Origin: Saprospiraceae bacterium | Lineage (GTDB): Bacteria > Bacteroidota > Bacteroidia > Chitinophagales > Saprospiraceae | NCBI GenBank assembly: GCA_016715245.1 | Contig: JADKAS010000016.1 | Span: 47,081 to 111,080, forward strand | Direction: 5' to 3' | Length of the DNA stretch: 64,000 nt | Part shown: in pieces, positions 17,833-26,759 of the stretch | Layout: every line of letters starts with the position of its first letter | Numbering within the stretch: the first letter of the stretch is position 1 | Notes under the pieces: generated by a model | Databases searched by the model: none | What the model saw: only the letters and a program-made list of their open reading frames with translations | What the model was told of the DNA's origin: nothing | Program-made: the position numbers and the translations under genes

Positions 17833-19221
17833 TTACTTACCTTCCAGCCAACCCCCCTTGAATCCGGCTCTTTGCAGTCCTTTTATGATGTAGGGATTTT
17901 TTTTCATAATGTTCCAGATTAGTTCCGTATCATGATTTTCAATTTGCAATAAAATGGGGCCCTGATCAATGCCCAGGTAATCCACATCAAACCACCCTTT
18001 TGGATGTTTCGCATCTGTATAACTTAGATTAAAGGCATCTTTAAACCCAAATTCTCCAACAAGATCATGATAAAATGTATCCCACATATAGGACAGACAT
18101 GCTTCCGATTCTACCGGAGTGAAAGGAAAAGAGCCACCCGCCGCAGTCGGTGCAAGGGTTCCGTCATCAACTATCTGAAAACTGCAGGCACCTCTTGCTT
18201 TGTAGTCATAAAACTGTCTCTCTGTACCATCTGTGGTTTTTTTAGTAAAAGCAGGTCCGTCGCATGCTGTCAGTCCCCAGCATTGTTCATGGTAACCTTT
18301 CCATTTACCGGGATTGGAAACACAATAACTTCTGTTGGATAAAGTAGCTTTTTTGGAATTTTCAAAATAATCATCATTGAGTTCGGACATTACACTGTCC
18401 CTGATGCCTCTGAAGTCGATCCATACATGGCTGTACTGATGTCCGAAAAGGGGATCAAACTGTATATTTTTTTGCCCGTAAAAAGTATCAACGACATAGG
18501 TGGAACACCATTTTGACCATGCGTCGTCAGCAATGGGAAACGTCGGAGAACCCATGGCCATAATCAATAAAACCATAGCTTCGTTGTATCCTGCCCATTC
18601 ACTTTCTATAAATCCTTTTTCGGGGTGCCATCCCATGCTCATGATGCCATTGGGTTTCATCATCCATTGCCAGTTTACTCTTCTGTATAAATTGTCAGCA
18701 AGCGCTCTGATTTTCTTTTCTGTTTCGTCATCAGGATGGTCGAAATAGGACATACAACTCAGAATTCCAGCCATAAGAAGTCCTGTGTCAATAGAAGACA
18801 ATTCGACTTGTTTAAATCGTTGTGCTTCATCCAGGGTAAGAAAATGATAGAAAAAACCTTGATGACCACTTACACCTGTGGCTTCTGGTCCCTGTGGCAG
18901 GTGCATTAATATATCCAGTGTTTTTCTGACCCTTTCTGCACCTTCCTTTCGCGAAATATATTTATTTTCTATTCCTGCTATATAAGCACTCAACCCAAAT
19001 CCTGTTGCAGCAATGCTGGAAAATGTTTTGGTTGGGTACCGATCTAAAACCTGAAATAAAACCGTGTCGGTAGTTTGCCAGAAATAATCAAATGTCCTTT
19101 TTTTTAATTCTTCTCTGGAATACAATACGGTATCAGTTTTTGAGGACGTACAGGAATGGAAGAATGCTGAAACAATAAAAAATAAGAAAAATGAAATATT
19201 ATTCCTTCGGAAATGGGACAT
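17833..19221 (-). CDS. GH144-type endo-beta-1,2-glucanase lipoprotein ('glucoamylase family')
   Basis: 462 residues from ATG 19221; the frame is open to 19308, but from 19221 the lipoprotein signal 'FFLFFIVSAFFHSC' (Cys 24) is correctly placed. The catalytic (alpha/alpha)6-barrel shows 'RKTLDILMHLPQGPEA', 'AGYNEAMVLLIMAMGSPTF', 'YHEQCWGLTACDGP' and 'YLGIDQGPILLQIENHDTEL', the pattern of PF10091 proteins long called glucoamylase-like. Characterised Chitinophaga members define family GH144, endo-beta-1,2-glucanases. The substrate is therefore predicted by homology. It lies 100 bp after a second homologue and before GH3. Confidence 0.85.
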   Translation of the reverse strand: MSHFRRNNISFFLFFIVSAFFHSCTSSKTDTVLYSREELKKRTFDYFWQTTDTVLFQVLDRYPTKTFSSIAATGFGLSAYIAGIENKYISRKEGAERVRKTLDILMHLPQGPEATGVSGHQGFFYHFLTLDEAQRFKQVELSSIDTGLLMAGILSCMSYFDHPDDETEKKIRALADNLYRRVNWQWMMKPNGIMSMGWHPEKGFIESEWAGYNEAMVLLIMAMGSPTFPIADDAWSKWCSTYVVDTFYGQKNIQFDPLFGHQYSHVWIDFRGIRDSVMSELNDDYFENSKKATLSNRSYCVSNPGKWKGYHEQCWGLTACDGPAFTKKTTDGTERQFYDYKARGACSFQIVDDGTLAPTAAGGSFPFTPVESEACLSYMWDTFYHDLVGEFGFKDAFNLSYTDAKHPKGWFDVDYLGIDQGPILLQIENHDTELIWNIMKKNPYIIKGLQRAGFKGGWLEGK

Positions 19222-19321
19222 TTTTTTTACTTTGCCAGGATAGGACAATAATTGTGTAATATTTATTTTTGACACGTTATATTTTTTGTGTGAAATGTGT
19301 ATAAACATTATTCGTTTTCAT

Positions 19322-20950
19322 TTAATACGTAAATCCTAATTTATTCAGTCCGTGCTGAACATCTGTATTTTTCATGGTATAATTCCATAAAAGGCCACTG
19401 CGGTGATTCTCTATCATGATAATGATGGGTCCCTGGTCAATTGCTAGAAAAGAAGATGCAAACCAAAGATTGTGTAGATTAAATGCATAAACAAACCCAT
19501 ATTCTCTGTAGATTTTATCACCAAGAATATAGTAAAAATATTCAAGAGCCTTCATTGACTGTTCCGGTGTATAAGGCATGGAAGACAAAGCAGCTGTAGG
19601 GGAAATAACTCCGAGGTCATTTGTAGGGCTGTGAGCTGCATAACCATTATTGGTGTCACTGGCCGTAAGTCCCCAGCATTCATCTGAATAACCGAAAAAC
19701 TTCCTCGGATTTACAGCACAATGTGCATGATTGATGAGAGAATGTTGTACACCTTGTTGCCAGTAATTGCCGTATAGATCCTTCAGGTTTCTTGGGTCAA
19801 TACCTAAAAAAGAATAATGGGAAAAAAACAGAGGGCCACCAAAATCATAACCCAAAGGCAATGTCAAACCATAATAACTTCTTCCGTTTTTAATAGCGCC
19901 TTTTTTTGCCCACCCTTCATCATATACTGCTTTCGAAATAGGGAAGGTTGGAGAAGAGGCTGCCAGAATATAAGTGATCAGTGCTTCATTATACCCTTGT
20001 ATTTGCAGATTCATTTGCCAGTTGTAATCGGGCGACCAGTGCCAGTACAAAACATTTTCGTTGTTTTTGGTATACCAATTCCATTCGACACCTTCCCAGA
20101 TTAATTTAATTTTAGTTCTAAGGTCTTTCTCTTTGTCAGTGTTCTGGTCAAAAAATTCTGATGCTGACAGCAAACCTGCTACAAGATAGGAGGTTTCTAC
20201 CAAATCACCGCCATTGTCCCGGGTACTAAAAGGTATCGTTTTTCCGGTAGATCCATGAAGCCAATGAGGAAAGGCTCCGTGAAACCTATCCGCTTTGGTG
20301 AGTAGGAAATCTGTAATGGTCGTTATTCTTTCAAGGCCTTGCTGACGGGTTATAAAATTTCTGTGGATTCCCACAAGAATGCTCATGATGCCAAATCCAC
20401 TGCCTCCCGATGTAACAAGTTCACCAGAAGTATTTCTTTCTCTGATTAATCCTGAAACAGGATGTCCGAATTCCCAAAAATAACGGAAGGTTTTTTTTTG
20501 TATGCTGTCCAGTAAGGATTCTTTTGACAGCAAATCGAATTTTAAACTTGAATCGATTCCGGTCGTAAAAGTTGAATTAAAAGCACTTTCAAAATCTTGA
20601 CCGTTTTTCGCTTTTAATATTGTATTAATAACAAAAGAATAGTTTGTCAGATAGTTTAATGTTTTTGAAGCACGAATCACTATTGTACTGTCATTATTTT
20701 CTGTTTCAAAGGTCAATGGAACATTTTGATTCAACCCTGTCAATGAAATTCCATTTTGTAATGTGGTTGTAAGTACGGATTCATTAAAGGAAATACTAAT
20801 GACCGGAGTAACATCAACTCCACGTGCAGGGGAATCCGTTGTACCGTTTATAGTATATTCAAGTAACCTGAATGCAGGCAATGGTTTGTCCTCTTTCCTA
20901 CAGGAAAAAAAAACCAGAAATGAAAAAAGAATAAAATAGGAATGTTTCAA
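19322..20950 (-). CDS. GH144-type glucanase with N-terminal Ig-like (Big_5) domain, lipoprotein
   Basis: 542 residues. Lipobox 'FLVFFSC' (Cys 17), then an Ig-like Big_5 domain at about 35-130 ('VDVTPVISISFNESVLTTTL'), then the same catalytic barrel as its neighbour: 'QGYNEALITYILAASSPTF', 'YSDECWGLTASDTNNG' and 'FLAIDQGPIIIMIENHRSG'. The start is a TTG (20950) because no in-frame ATG lies upstream. Two GH144-type genes in a row with different N-termini suggest division of labour, such as surface versus periplasm or chain-length preference. A hairpin terminator separates it from the LamG gene upstream. Confidence 0.85.
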   Translation of the reverse strand: MKHSYFILFSFLVFFSCRKEDKPLPAFRLLEYTINGTTDSPARGVDVTPVISISFNESVLTTTLQNGISLTGLNQNVPLTFETENNDSTIVIRASKTLNYLTNYSFVINTILKAKNGQDFESAFNSTFTTGIDSSLKFDLLSKESLLDSIQKKTFRYFWEFGHPVSGLIRERNTSGELVTSGGSGFGIMSILVGIHRNFITRQQGLERITTITDFLLTKADRFHGAFPHWLHGSTGKTIPFSTRDNGGDLVETSYLVAGLLSASEFFDQNTDKEKDLRTKIKLIWEGVEWNWYTKNNENVLYWHWSPDYNWQMNLQIQGYNEALITYILAASSPTFPISKAVYDEGWAKKGAIKNGRSYYGLTLPLGYDFGGPLFFSHYSFLGIDPRNLKDLYGNYWQQGVQHSLINHAHCAVNPRKFFGYSDECWGLTASDTNNGYAAHSPTNDLGVISPTAALSSMPYTPEQSMKALEYFYYILGDKIYREYGFVYAFNLHNLWFASSFLAIDQGPIIIMIENHRSGLLWNYTMKNTDVQHGLNKLGFTY

Positions 20951-20974
20951 AATTGAAATGGATAAAAGGATTAA

Positions 20975-21012
20975 AAAAATGGAGAAAATACATACGTACT
21001 TTCCCCATTTTT
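20975..21012 (-). terminator. Hairpin with U-tract inside the sugar-utilisation locus
   Basis: 17-bp arms (20975-20991 and 20996-21012) with two mismatches and a 4-base loop; on the minus strand the stem is followed by seven T. It sits between the LamG gene stop and the GH144 start, so it probably ends part of the SusC-SusD-LamG transcripts and reduces read-through into the enzymes. Confidence 0.7.
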
Positions 21013-21029
21013 ATTCAAAAGGTGAGGTA

Positions 21030-21941
21030 TTATCTACCTGCTTTTTCTAATTTGTAAAGTGCACCGATTTCTGCAACTGTAAGAGGTTTATTGTAAACTC
21101 TTATTTCATCCACTTCTCCTTTTAAAGCGGCGTTCCATGGCTCAGCATTGGTTCCGTTTGCAACGGATTGTGTAGCACCTACAATAGGTCTAGTTGGAGT
21201 GAAAAATTTCATGTTTAAAGGATTTCCTCCATTTCTGCTTTCCCAGGCAGAATTTGAAATTTTAACACCATTTACATAAATCCTGTTGTTGGCTGTCGAT
21301 CCGTCATATACATATACAATATGTGCCCATTTGCCACCAATTTTATTAGGATCAACAGTGTGAGTATCGTCCATCCAGGGTTCTTTTTTAGTCATGTTGA
21401 TAGCGTCTCCTCCAAATTCTGTTCCATCACCTTTGTCGAAATGAAACTCAGCTTTTACCTGAATAGAGTCACTGCTAGTCAAACCATGCGTATTTCCAAA
21501 AAGAGCAAGATTTCCAATATTTGCGTTTGGTCCGCCCGCAATTGAAAATATAGGGGAAATAGTACTTCCTCCTGTTGGAGTTTCTTTTGTGTTGGAGATT
21601 TTAGCCCAAGCGCTCAATGTTATACTTCCTGTTGCAATTTCCAGCGCAGGAATTCTTGGGTAATCAAAAAATCCGGCATCAAATTTAACTCCTTTACCTT
21701 TTGCTCCTGTAACAAAAGTACCATTGACAGTTTTAGAAGGAGCAGTTCCTGATTTGGTTTCTTTACCATCACCTTCAAAACCCCAGTGAGCCAATAAATT
21801 GGTAGCAGCTACTTCGTTTGAATTGTTGTAACCGTCAATAGGTGGAAGATCATCGTCATCATCACCGCAAGATGAAAAACCCAGCACTAAACTTCCGGCA
21901 ATACCTAAAGCTAATAAAAACGGAAAAAATTTTGATTTCAT
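21030..21941 (-). CDS. LamG/concanavalin-like surface lipoprotein in the SusE position
   Basis: 303 residues. Lipobox 'GFSSC' (Cys 25) is followed by an acidic run 'GDDDDD', a signal often linked with surface export of lipoproteins in Bacteroidota. The rest is one LamG-type jelly roll: 'LLAHWGFEGDGKETKSG' (about 50-66), 'ATGSITLSAWAKISNTKET', 'WAHIVYVYDGSTANNRIYVN' and 'KGEVDEIRVYNKPLTVAEI'. Directly downstream of SusD, it occupies the place of SusE/SusF-type glycan-binding proteins and probably binds the same polysaccharide. Binding residues cannot be assigned from sequence alone. Confidence 0.85.
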   Translation of the reverse strand: MKSKFFPFLLALGIAGSLVLGFSSCGDDDDDLPPIDGYNNSNEVAATNLLAHWGFEGDGKETKSGTAPSKTVNGTFVTGAKGKGVKFDAGFFDYPRIPALEIATGSITLSAWAKISNTKETPTGGSTISPIFSIAGGPNANIGNLALFGNTHGLTSSDSIQVKAEFHFDKGDGTEFGGDAINMTKKEPWMDDTHTVDPNKIGGKWAHIVYVYDGSTANNRIYVNGVKISNSAWESRNGGNPLNMKFFTPTRPIVGATQSVANGTNAEPWNAALKGEVDEIRVYNKPLTVAEIGALYKLEKAGR

Positions 21942-21994
21942 TTTAAATAAAATTTAATTGTTAACAATAATAAATAGACGTTTATAATAATAAA

Positions 21995-23527
21995 TTAATA
22001 TCCCTGATTTTGTTTCAGTCTGTTGCCACTCAACTCTATCTGAAGCGCCGGAATCGGAAGTAATTCATGTTTTCCTGCCACAAAGTTTTTACCATGTGCT
22101 TTCATAATTTGTTCTGCTCTTCCTTGTCTGACAATATCAAAAAAACGGTCGTGCTCCATAGCAAGTTCAAATCTTCTTTCATTCCATATGGCTTCACGCA
22201 AAGCCTGCCCGCTGAGTCCTGAACTTAATTCAGTCAAACCGGCACGTAACCGTAATCTGTTTACTTGTTCTATAGCCATCGAAGCATTTCCCAATTCATT
22301 GGCTGCTTCTGCATACATTAATAGAACGTCTGCATAACGCAATATGTGTATATTTTTTTGTTTATTATCGCGATTTCCTAAAAAAGGTTCAATGGTCATT
22401 AATTCACTGTGGTATGCTTTGTAATTATAATAAAGGTTTTGGATGGAATCTTTGCTGGGTATTCTGTATCCATCAAATAAAATGGTTCCTATGTAGGTTC
22501 CTGAATTATCAATTTCAATGACTGTAGATTTCCTTCTATTATCTTCAGCAGCATAGGCATTTACCAAATCAGAAGAAGGCGTACAAAATCCAAAACCCAG
22601 ATCTCTCCAGCCACCTTTTCCTCCGACTCTGGGTCCTTGCCAGACGCAATATCCCCGGACGCCGTAATCGGTATTATTAAAAGTACCGGTTTGGATTTCA
22701 AATACGGATTCAATACTGTTGTTGCCTTCAAATCTCCATATTTTTTCGTATTGAGGCAACAGGTCGTACTGGTTGCTTGTCATCACTTCTGTAGTAAGGT
22801 CAAGTACTTTTTGCCAATCTTTTCTGTACATATATACTTTAGCAAGCATGGACTGCGCCAAACCTTTATTAATTCTTCCTTTTTGGGTTGCATTCCGCAA
22901 AGGAGTGTTATTTATTGCAAAGGTCATGTCATCAAAAATGATGTTGTAAATCTCATCAACGGAGGCCCTGGTTTGAAACTTATCATCACTATTGGCATCT
23001 GCGGCACTTTCAGGCACTCTTAGCACTGCAGGTACGCCGCCAAAATACCTTACAAGATTAAAATAATAATATCCGCGCAAAAACCGGACTTCCCCTATCC
23101 ATCTTTTTTTTGTGATGGAATCCACTTTTGCTGTTTCCAGTGCTTTCAAAGCTTGATTACATTGTGCTATGGCATTATAATGTCCACTCCAGATGGATCC
23201 TACAAAAATGTTGGAAGGACCATGTAAAAAGTCGTCAAGTTCTCCTACGGTACCTTTCTGATCACTGTCCGTACTTCCTTTATCCGCATCATCCGACATA
23301 ATATTGGTAGATGCTATAAAAGCAATTCCGTGTGTATCTCCTTTCCCAAAAGCGTCACCAGAAATCAAGCTGTTGTATACACCAGTGACGAGCTTTTCTG
23401 CAAGAGCGGGATCGGTAGCTGCTGTAGCTGCTCCCTGAACCGGAACATCAAGAAAATCTGAAGAACACCTTGTTCCCAAAAAGAATACACCTATCAAAAA
23501 CAGATATAATTTTGAATAATGTTTCAT
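21995..23527 (-). CDS. SusD/RagB family nutrient-binding lipoprotein
   Basis: 510 residues, usual SusD size. Lipobox 'LGTRC' (Cys 21) followed by 'SSDFLDVPVQGA', the classical SusD start. TPR-like helical core with 'RFLRGYYYFNLVRYFGGVP' and 'GLAQSMLAKVYMYRKDW'; the C-terminal part has 'ILRYADVLLMYAEAANELG', 'VNRLRLRAGL' and 'IWNERRFELAMEHDRFFDIV', hallmarks of the family. It caps the SusC barrel and hands glycan to it. It lies 54 bp after susC and is clearly in the same operon. Confidence 0.96.
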   Translation of the reverse strand: MKHYSKLYLFLIGVFFLGTRCSSDFLDVPVQGAATAATDPALAEKLVTGVYNSLISGDAFGKGDTHGIAFIASTNIMSDDADKGSTDSDQKGTVGELDDFLHGPSNIFVGSIWSGHYNAIAQCNQALKALETAKVDSITKKRWIGEVRFLRGYYYFNLVRYFGGVPAVLRVPESAADANSDDKFQTRASVDEIYNIIFDDMTFAINNTPLRNATQKGRINKGLAQSMLAKVYMYRKDWQKVLDLTTEVMTSNQYDLLPQYEKIWRFEGNNSIESVFEIQTGTFNNTDYGVRGYCVWQGPRVGGKGGWRDLGFGFCTPSSDLVNAYAAEDNRRKSTVIEIDNSGTYIGTILFDGYRIPSKDSIQNLYYNYKAYHSELMTIEPFLGNRDNKQKNIHILRYADVLLMYAEAANELGNASMAIEQVNRLRLRAGLTELSSGLSGQALREAIWNERRFELAMEHDRFFDIVRQGRAEQIMKAHGKNFVAGKHELLPIPALQIELSGNRLKQNQGY

Positions 23528-23581
23528 TTTGTATATTTTTTTAGTTTGGAATATGATTGAAATACCTTTGTTTTCTTCATT

Positions 23582-26578
23582 TTAAAAAGAAATATTTACG
23601 CCACCTGCAAATGTTCGTGTAGTAGGGTAGGCGTTGAGTTCAATACCTGATTTTGTAGGAGAAGAATCCGGCAATTCCGGTGTAAATCCTGTAAACTTTT
23701 GTAATGTGATCAGGTTCTGCCCGGTTACAAATATTTTGGCATTTTCAATTTTAATTTTTGATATCATTGATTTCGGAAGTGTATAACTCAGGGTCACATT
23801 GTTTAAACGGATAAAATCACCTGATTCAACGAAGTATGTTGAAGCCGGTAAAAATCCGGAATTGGCGGATGGTTCGTCCTGAATGTTCAATCCGGGTGTC
23901 CAGCGATCGTAGGCAAGTGTTTTTTCAATATTGTCGAGTCCGCTCAGACGCAGGGCTTTTTTGCCATTGTATACATGATTTCCAACATTTCCATAGATGT
24001 CGACACTCAGATCAAATGCTTTGTAGGAAACCTCCCCGTTGATGCCGAAATAAGCTTTTGGTTGATAGGAACCAACAAAAACCCTGTCTTTATCATCTAT
24101 TCGTCCATCATCATTGACGTCCATATATTTAAAATCACCGGGGGAAGCACTTGCCTGAATGACAGCTCCCGAACTCGAAGTATAGGCATTAATTTCTTCA
24201 GCATTCTGAAAGACACCCAAAACCTGATAAACATAAAAACTGCCTATAGGATTGCCGTTGTCAGTTCTTGTAGAATATATCTGTCCGGCACCTATACCAC
24301 CATCAAGAATGGGCTGTCCTCCGTTTAGTCCTATGACACGGTTTCTGTTAATTGTTACATTTGCACCCACTTTATAGGTCATGTTTTGATTTATCCTTGT
24401 TCGCCAATTGACAGACATTTCGAAACCGGTGTTTTTTATGGAAGCGGCATTGGTTAGTACGACGCCATCTTCATCACCTGCAACAGCGGGAACTTTTACA
24501 TTAATCAGTAAATCTCTGGATTTTTTATTGTAAAATCCGAGCTCACCGTACAATTTTCCTTTTAACAAGGAATATTCCAGACCCAGATCAAATTCTTCAG
24601 TGGTTTCCCATTTTAAATCAGGATCTTTGATTTGGGTCACCGCACTCCCCGGTGTGGCTACACCACCGCCGAAAGGATAAGCGAGATTGGGGGTCACTGT
24701 CACGGTAAAGGCATCGGAAGGAACCCTGTCATTTCCGACTCTTCCCCAGGAGGTTCGCAATTTAAGAGATTCTACAAAGGAAATGTTTTTCATGAATGGT
24801 TCATTTGAAATCATCCAGCCCAAACCAAACGAAGGGAAAAATCCCCATCGGTTGTCTTTCGATATCCGGGAACTGCCATCAGCCCGAACAGTAGCTGTCA
24901 GCAAATATTTGTCGTTGTAACCATAATTTACCCTTGAAAGATAGGAGTTTCTCGCCCACTTATCTCCGCCTCCATCATTAGTGGACGTATTGGCATTGCC
25001 GGTGGTAATATACCAAAGGTCTTTATCTGCAGGAACATCCTGCCTGTTGGCGGAAGCCCATTGAAGTGAAAATGCCTCAGCTGTGGTACCAGCCAACATT
25101 TTTACATTGTGTTTGCCAAAGGCCGTTTCATAGGTGACAATATTGTCCCATACCCATCTGAAACTATTTTCATGTTTCTGATTCAAAGAACTTCGTTCTG
25201 AACGCTGATTTCCTCCTGCTTTGAGAAAGGTGATTTCATCATTGAAAAACTGATAACCGTATCTTCTTTCATTTATATTTAAAATATCTGTACCTACCAT
25301 GGATCTGAATGATAATCCCTTATAAGGTTTAATTTCAAGATATCCGGAGGATTGTAACCTGTCCCGGACAGCTTTATTGTCATTGTTGTTCAGGTCAAGA
25401 ACCGGATTTCCTACATTCTGATATTCCGAAGTGTTTCCATATCTTCCTCCTATCACACCCGGTATCGTTGGTGCCGCTCTGTAGGCATTATTGTAGGCAG
25501 CACCCAGGTTGACGTCTCTGTCATCGGATCTTGTGTATGAACCATTGATACCTACATTGACTTTGGAACTGATTTTAAAATCGAGGTTAGTTCTTACGTT
25601 TAAACGATCAAATTTATTATTAAGCACTATTCCCTCATCTTCCAAAAATCCGAAACCTAAAAAATGGGTTGATCGGTCAGAACCACCGGAAAGAGAAAAA
25701 TTGTGATTGTGCGTCCATGCATTCCGCAATATTAAATCATACCAGTCAGTATTGTAGTCACCCACAAAAACCGTCTGACCTGTGGCAGCAGAAGCGTAAT
25801 TGGAATATTCTTCTGCATTGGCCATTTCTACCAGTCTGGCTGCGTTCCTGACTCCGATAAAATTATTGTAGTTCATTTTAGTAACTCCGGACGCACCTTT
25901 TTTAGTGGTAATAATAACTACGCCATTAGCCCCTCTTGCACCATAGATCGAGGTTGAAGATGCATCTTTCAAGACATCCATGGTAACTATATCTGCTGTA
26001 TTAATGTTACTTATATCATCTGTTAAGACGCCATCAACAACAAAAAGGGCTGTAGTACCGGCAAGCGCCGTACCTGTTCCTCTGACACGTACGTCGGGAG
26101 ACGAACCCGGCCTTCCGCTTGAAATAATCTGTACACCGGCTACTTTTCCCTGCAGGGCCTGCGTAGCTGTCATGACCGGTTGTTTGGCCAGTTCTTCACC
26201 CTTAACACTAACAGTAGCTCCGGTAATGTCTACTTTTCTTTGAGAACCATATCCTACAACTACTACCTGATTCAGAAGTACTGATTCCTGTTTTAATGCT
26301 ATAGTGATGTTGTTTTGCTGAAAAACCGTTAGTTCTTGTGTTGCATAACCAATGTAAGAAATGACAAGTATATCTCCGGATTTGACGTCCAGTTCGAAAT
26401 TTCCATCTATATCAGTTATGGTGCCGGATGTAGATTCCTTGACGGCTATCGAGGCACCTATTATGGTTTCTTTTGTACCTTCATCAGTGACTACACCTTT
26501 AAGAATTCTGGTTTGCGCTGACATGGATATACTGCCGGCTATTAACAACAACAAGAAGATGACTTTTCTGAGGTTCAT
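23582..26578 (-). CDS. SusC/RagA family TonB-dependent transporter
   Basis: 998 residues. Signal peptide 'VIFLLLLIAGSISMSAQ', then a carboxypeptidase-regulatory-like domain (about 25-105, 'GVVTDEGTKETIIGASIAV'), a plug starting at 'VVVVGYGSQRKVDITGATV' and containing 'SSTSIYGARGANGVVIITTK', then a beta-barrel ending in 'RTFAGGVNISF' with a terminal aromatic. It imports oligosaccharides across the outer membrane using TonB energy. First transport gene of the locus, with -7 type boxes 46 bp and about 80 bp before the ATG. Confidence 0.97.
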   Translation of the reverse strand: MNLRKVIFLLLLIAGSISMSAQTRILKGVVTDEGTKETIIGASIAVKESTSGTITDIDGNFELDVKSGDILVISYIGYATQELTVFQQNNITIALKQESVLLNQVVVVGYGSQRKVDITGATVSVKGEELAKQPVMTATQALQGKVAGVQIISSGRPGSSPDVRVRGTGTALAGTTALFVVDGVLTDDISNINTADIVTMDVLKDASSTSIYGARGANGVVIITTKKGASGVTKMNYNNFIGVRNAARLVEMANAEEYSNYASAATGQTVFVGDYNTDWYDLILRNAWTHNHNFSLSGGSDRSTHFLGFGFLEDEGIVLNNKFDRLNVRTNLDFKISSKVNVGINGSYTRSDDRDVNLGAAYNNAYRAAPTIPGVIGGRYGNTSEYQNVGNPVLDLNNNDNKAVRDRLQSSGYLEIKPYKGLSFRSMVGTDILNINERRYGYQFFNDEITFLKAGGNQRSERSSLNQKHENSFRWVWDNIVTYETAFGKHNVKMLAGTTAEAFSLQWASANRQDVPADKDLWYITTGNANTSTNDGGGDKWARNSYLSRVNYGYNDKYLLTATVRADGSSRISKDNRWGFFPSFGLGWMISNEPFMKNISFVESLKLRTSWGRVGNDRVPSDAFTVTVTPNLAYPFGGGVATPGSAVTQIKDPDLKWETTEEFDLGLEYSLLKGKLYGELGFYNKKSRDLLINVKVPAVAGDEDGVVLTNAASIKNTGFEMSVNWRTRINQNMTYKVGANVTINRNRVIGLNGGQPILDGGIGAGQIYSTRTDNGNPIGSFYVYQVLGVFQNAEEINAYTSSSGAVIQASASPGDFKYMDVNDDGRIDDKDRVFVGSYQPKAYFGINGEVSYKAFDLSVDIYGNVGNHVYNGKKALRLSGLDNIEKTLAYDRWTPGLNIQDEPSANSGFLPASTYFVESGDFIRLNNVTLSYTLPKSMISKIKIENAKIFVTGQNLITLQKFTGFTPELPDSSPTKSGIELNAYPTTRTFAGGVNISF

Positions 26579-26623
26579 ACCATTTGGATTGTTCTTGAAA
26601 TGAATTAATTATTTTAAAGGCCT

Positions 26624-26631
26624 CAAATATA
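26624..26631 (-). promoter_or_regulatory. -7 box for the susC operon
   Basis: Minus-strand TATATTTG at 26624-26631. A second identical box lies at 26656-26663; either could serve the transport operon. Confidence 0.5.
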
Positions 26632-26759
26632 AAGAAACATTTAAAATTAATAACACAAATATAACAAATTATTAACAATGAAAAAAATGGCAGACTACTC
26701 CAAAACTACGCCATATTAAAAATATGTAATTTAAACATGAAGAGGACAGAAAGGAAGTT

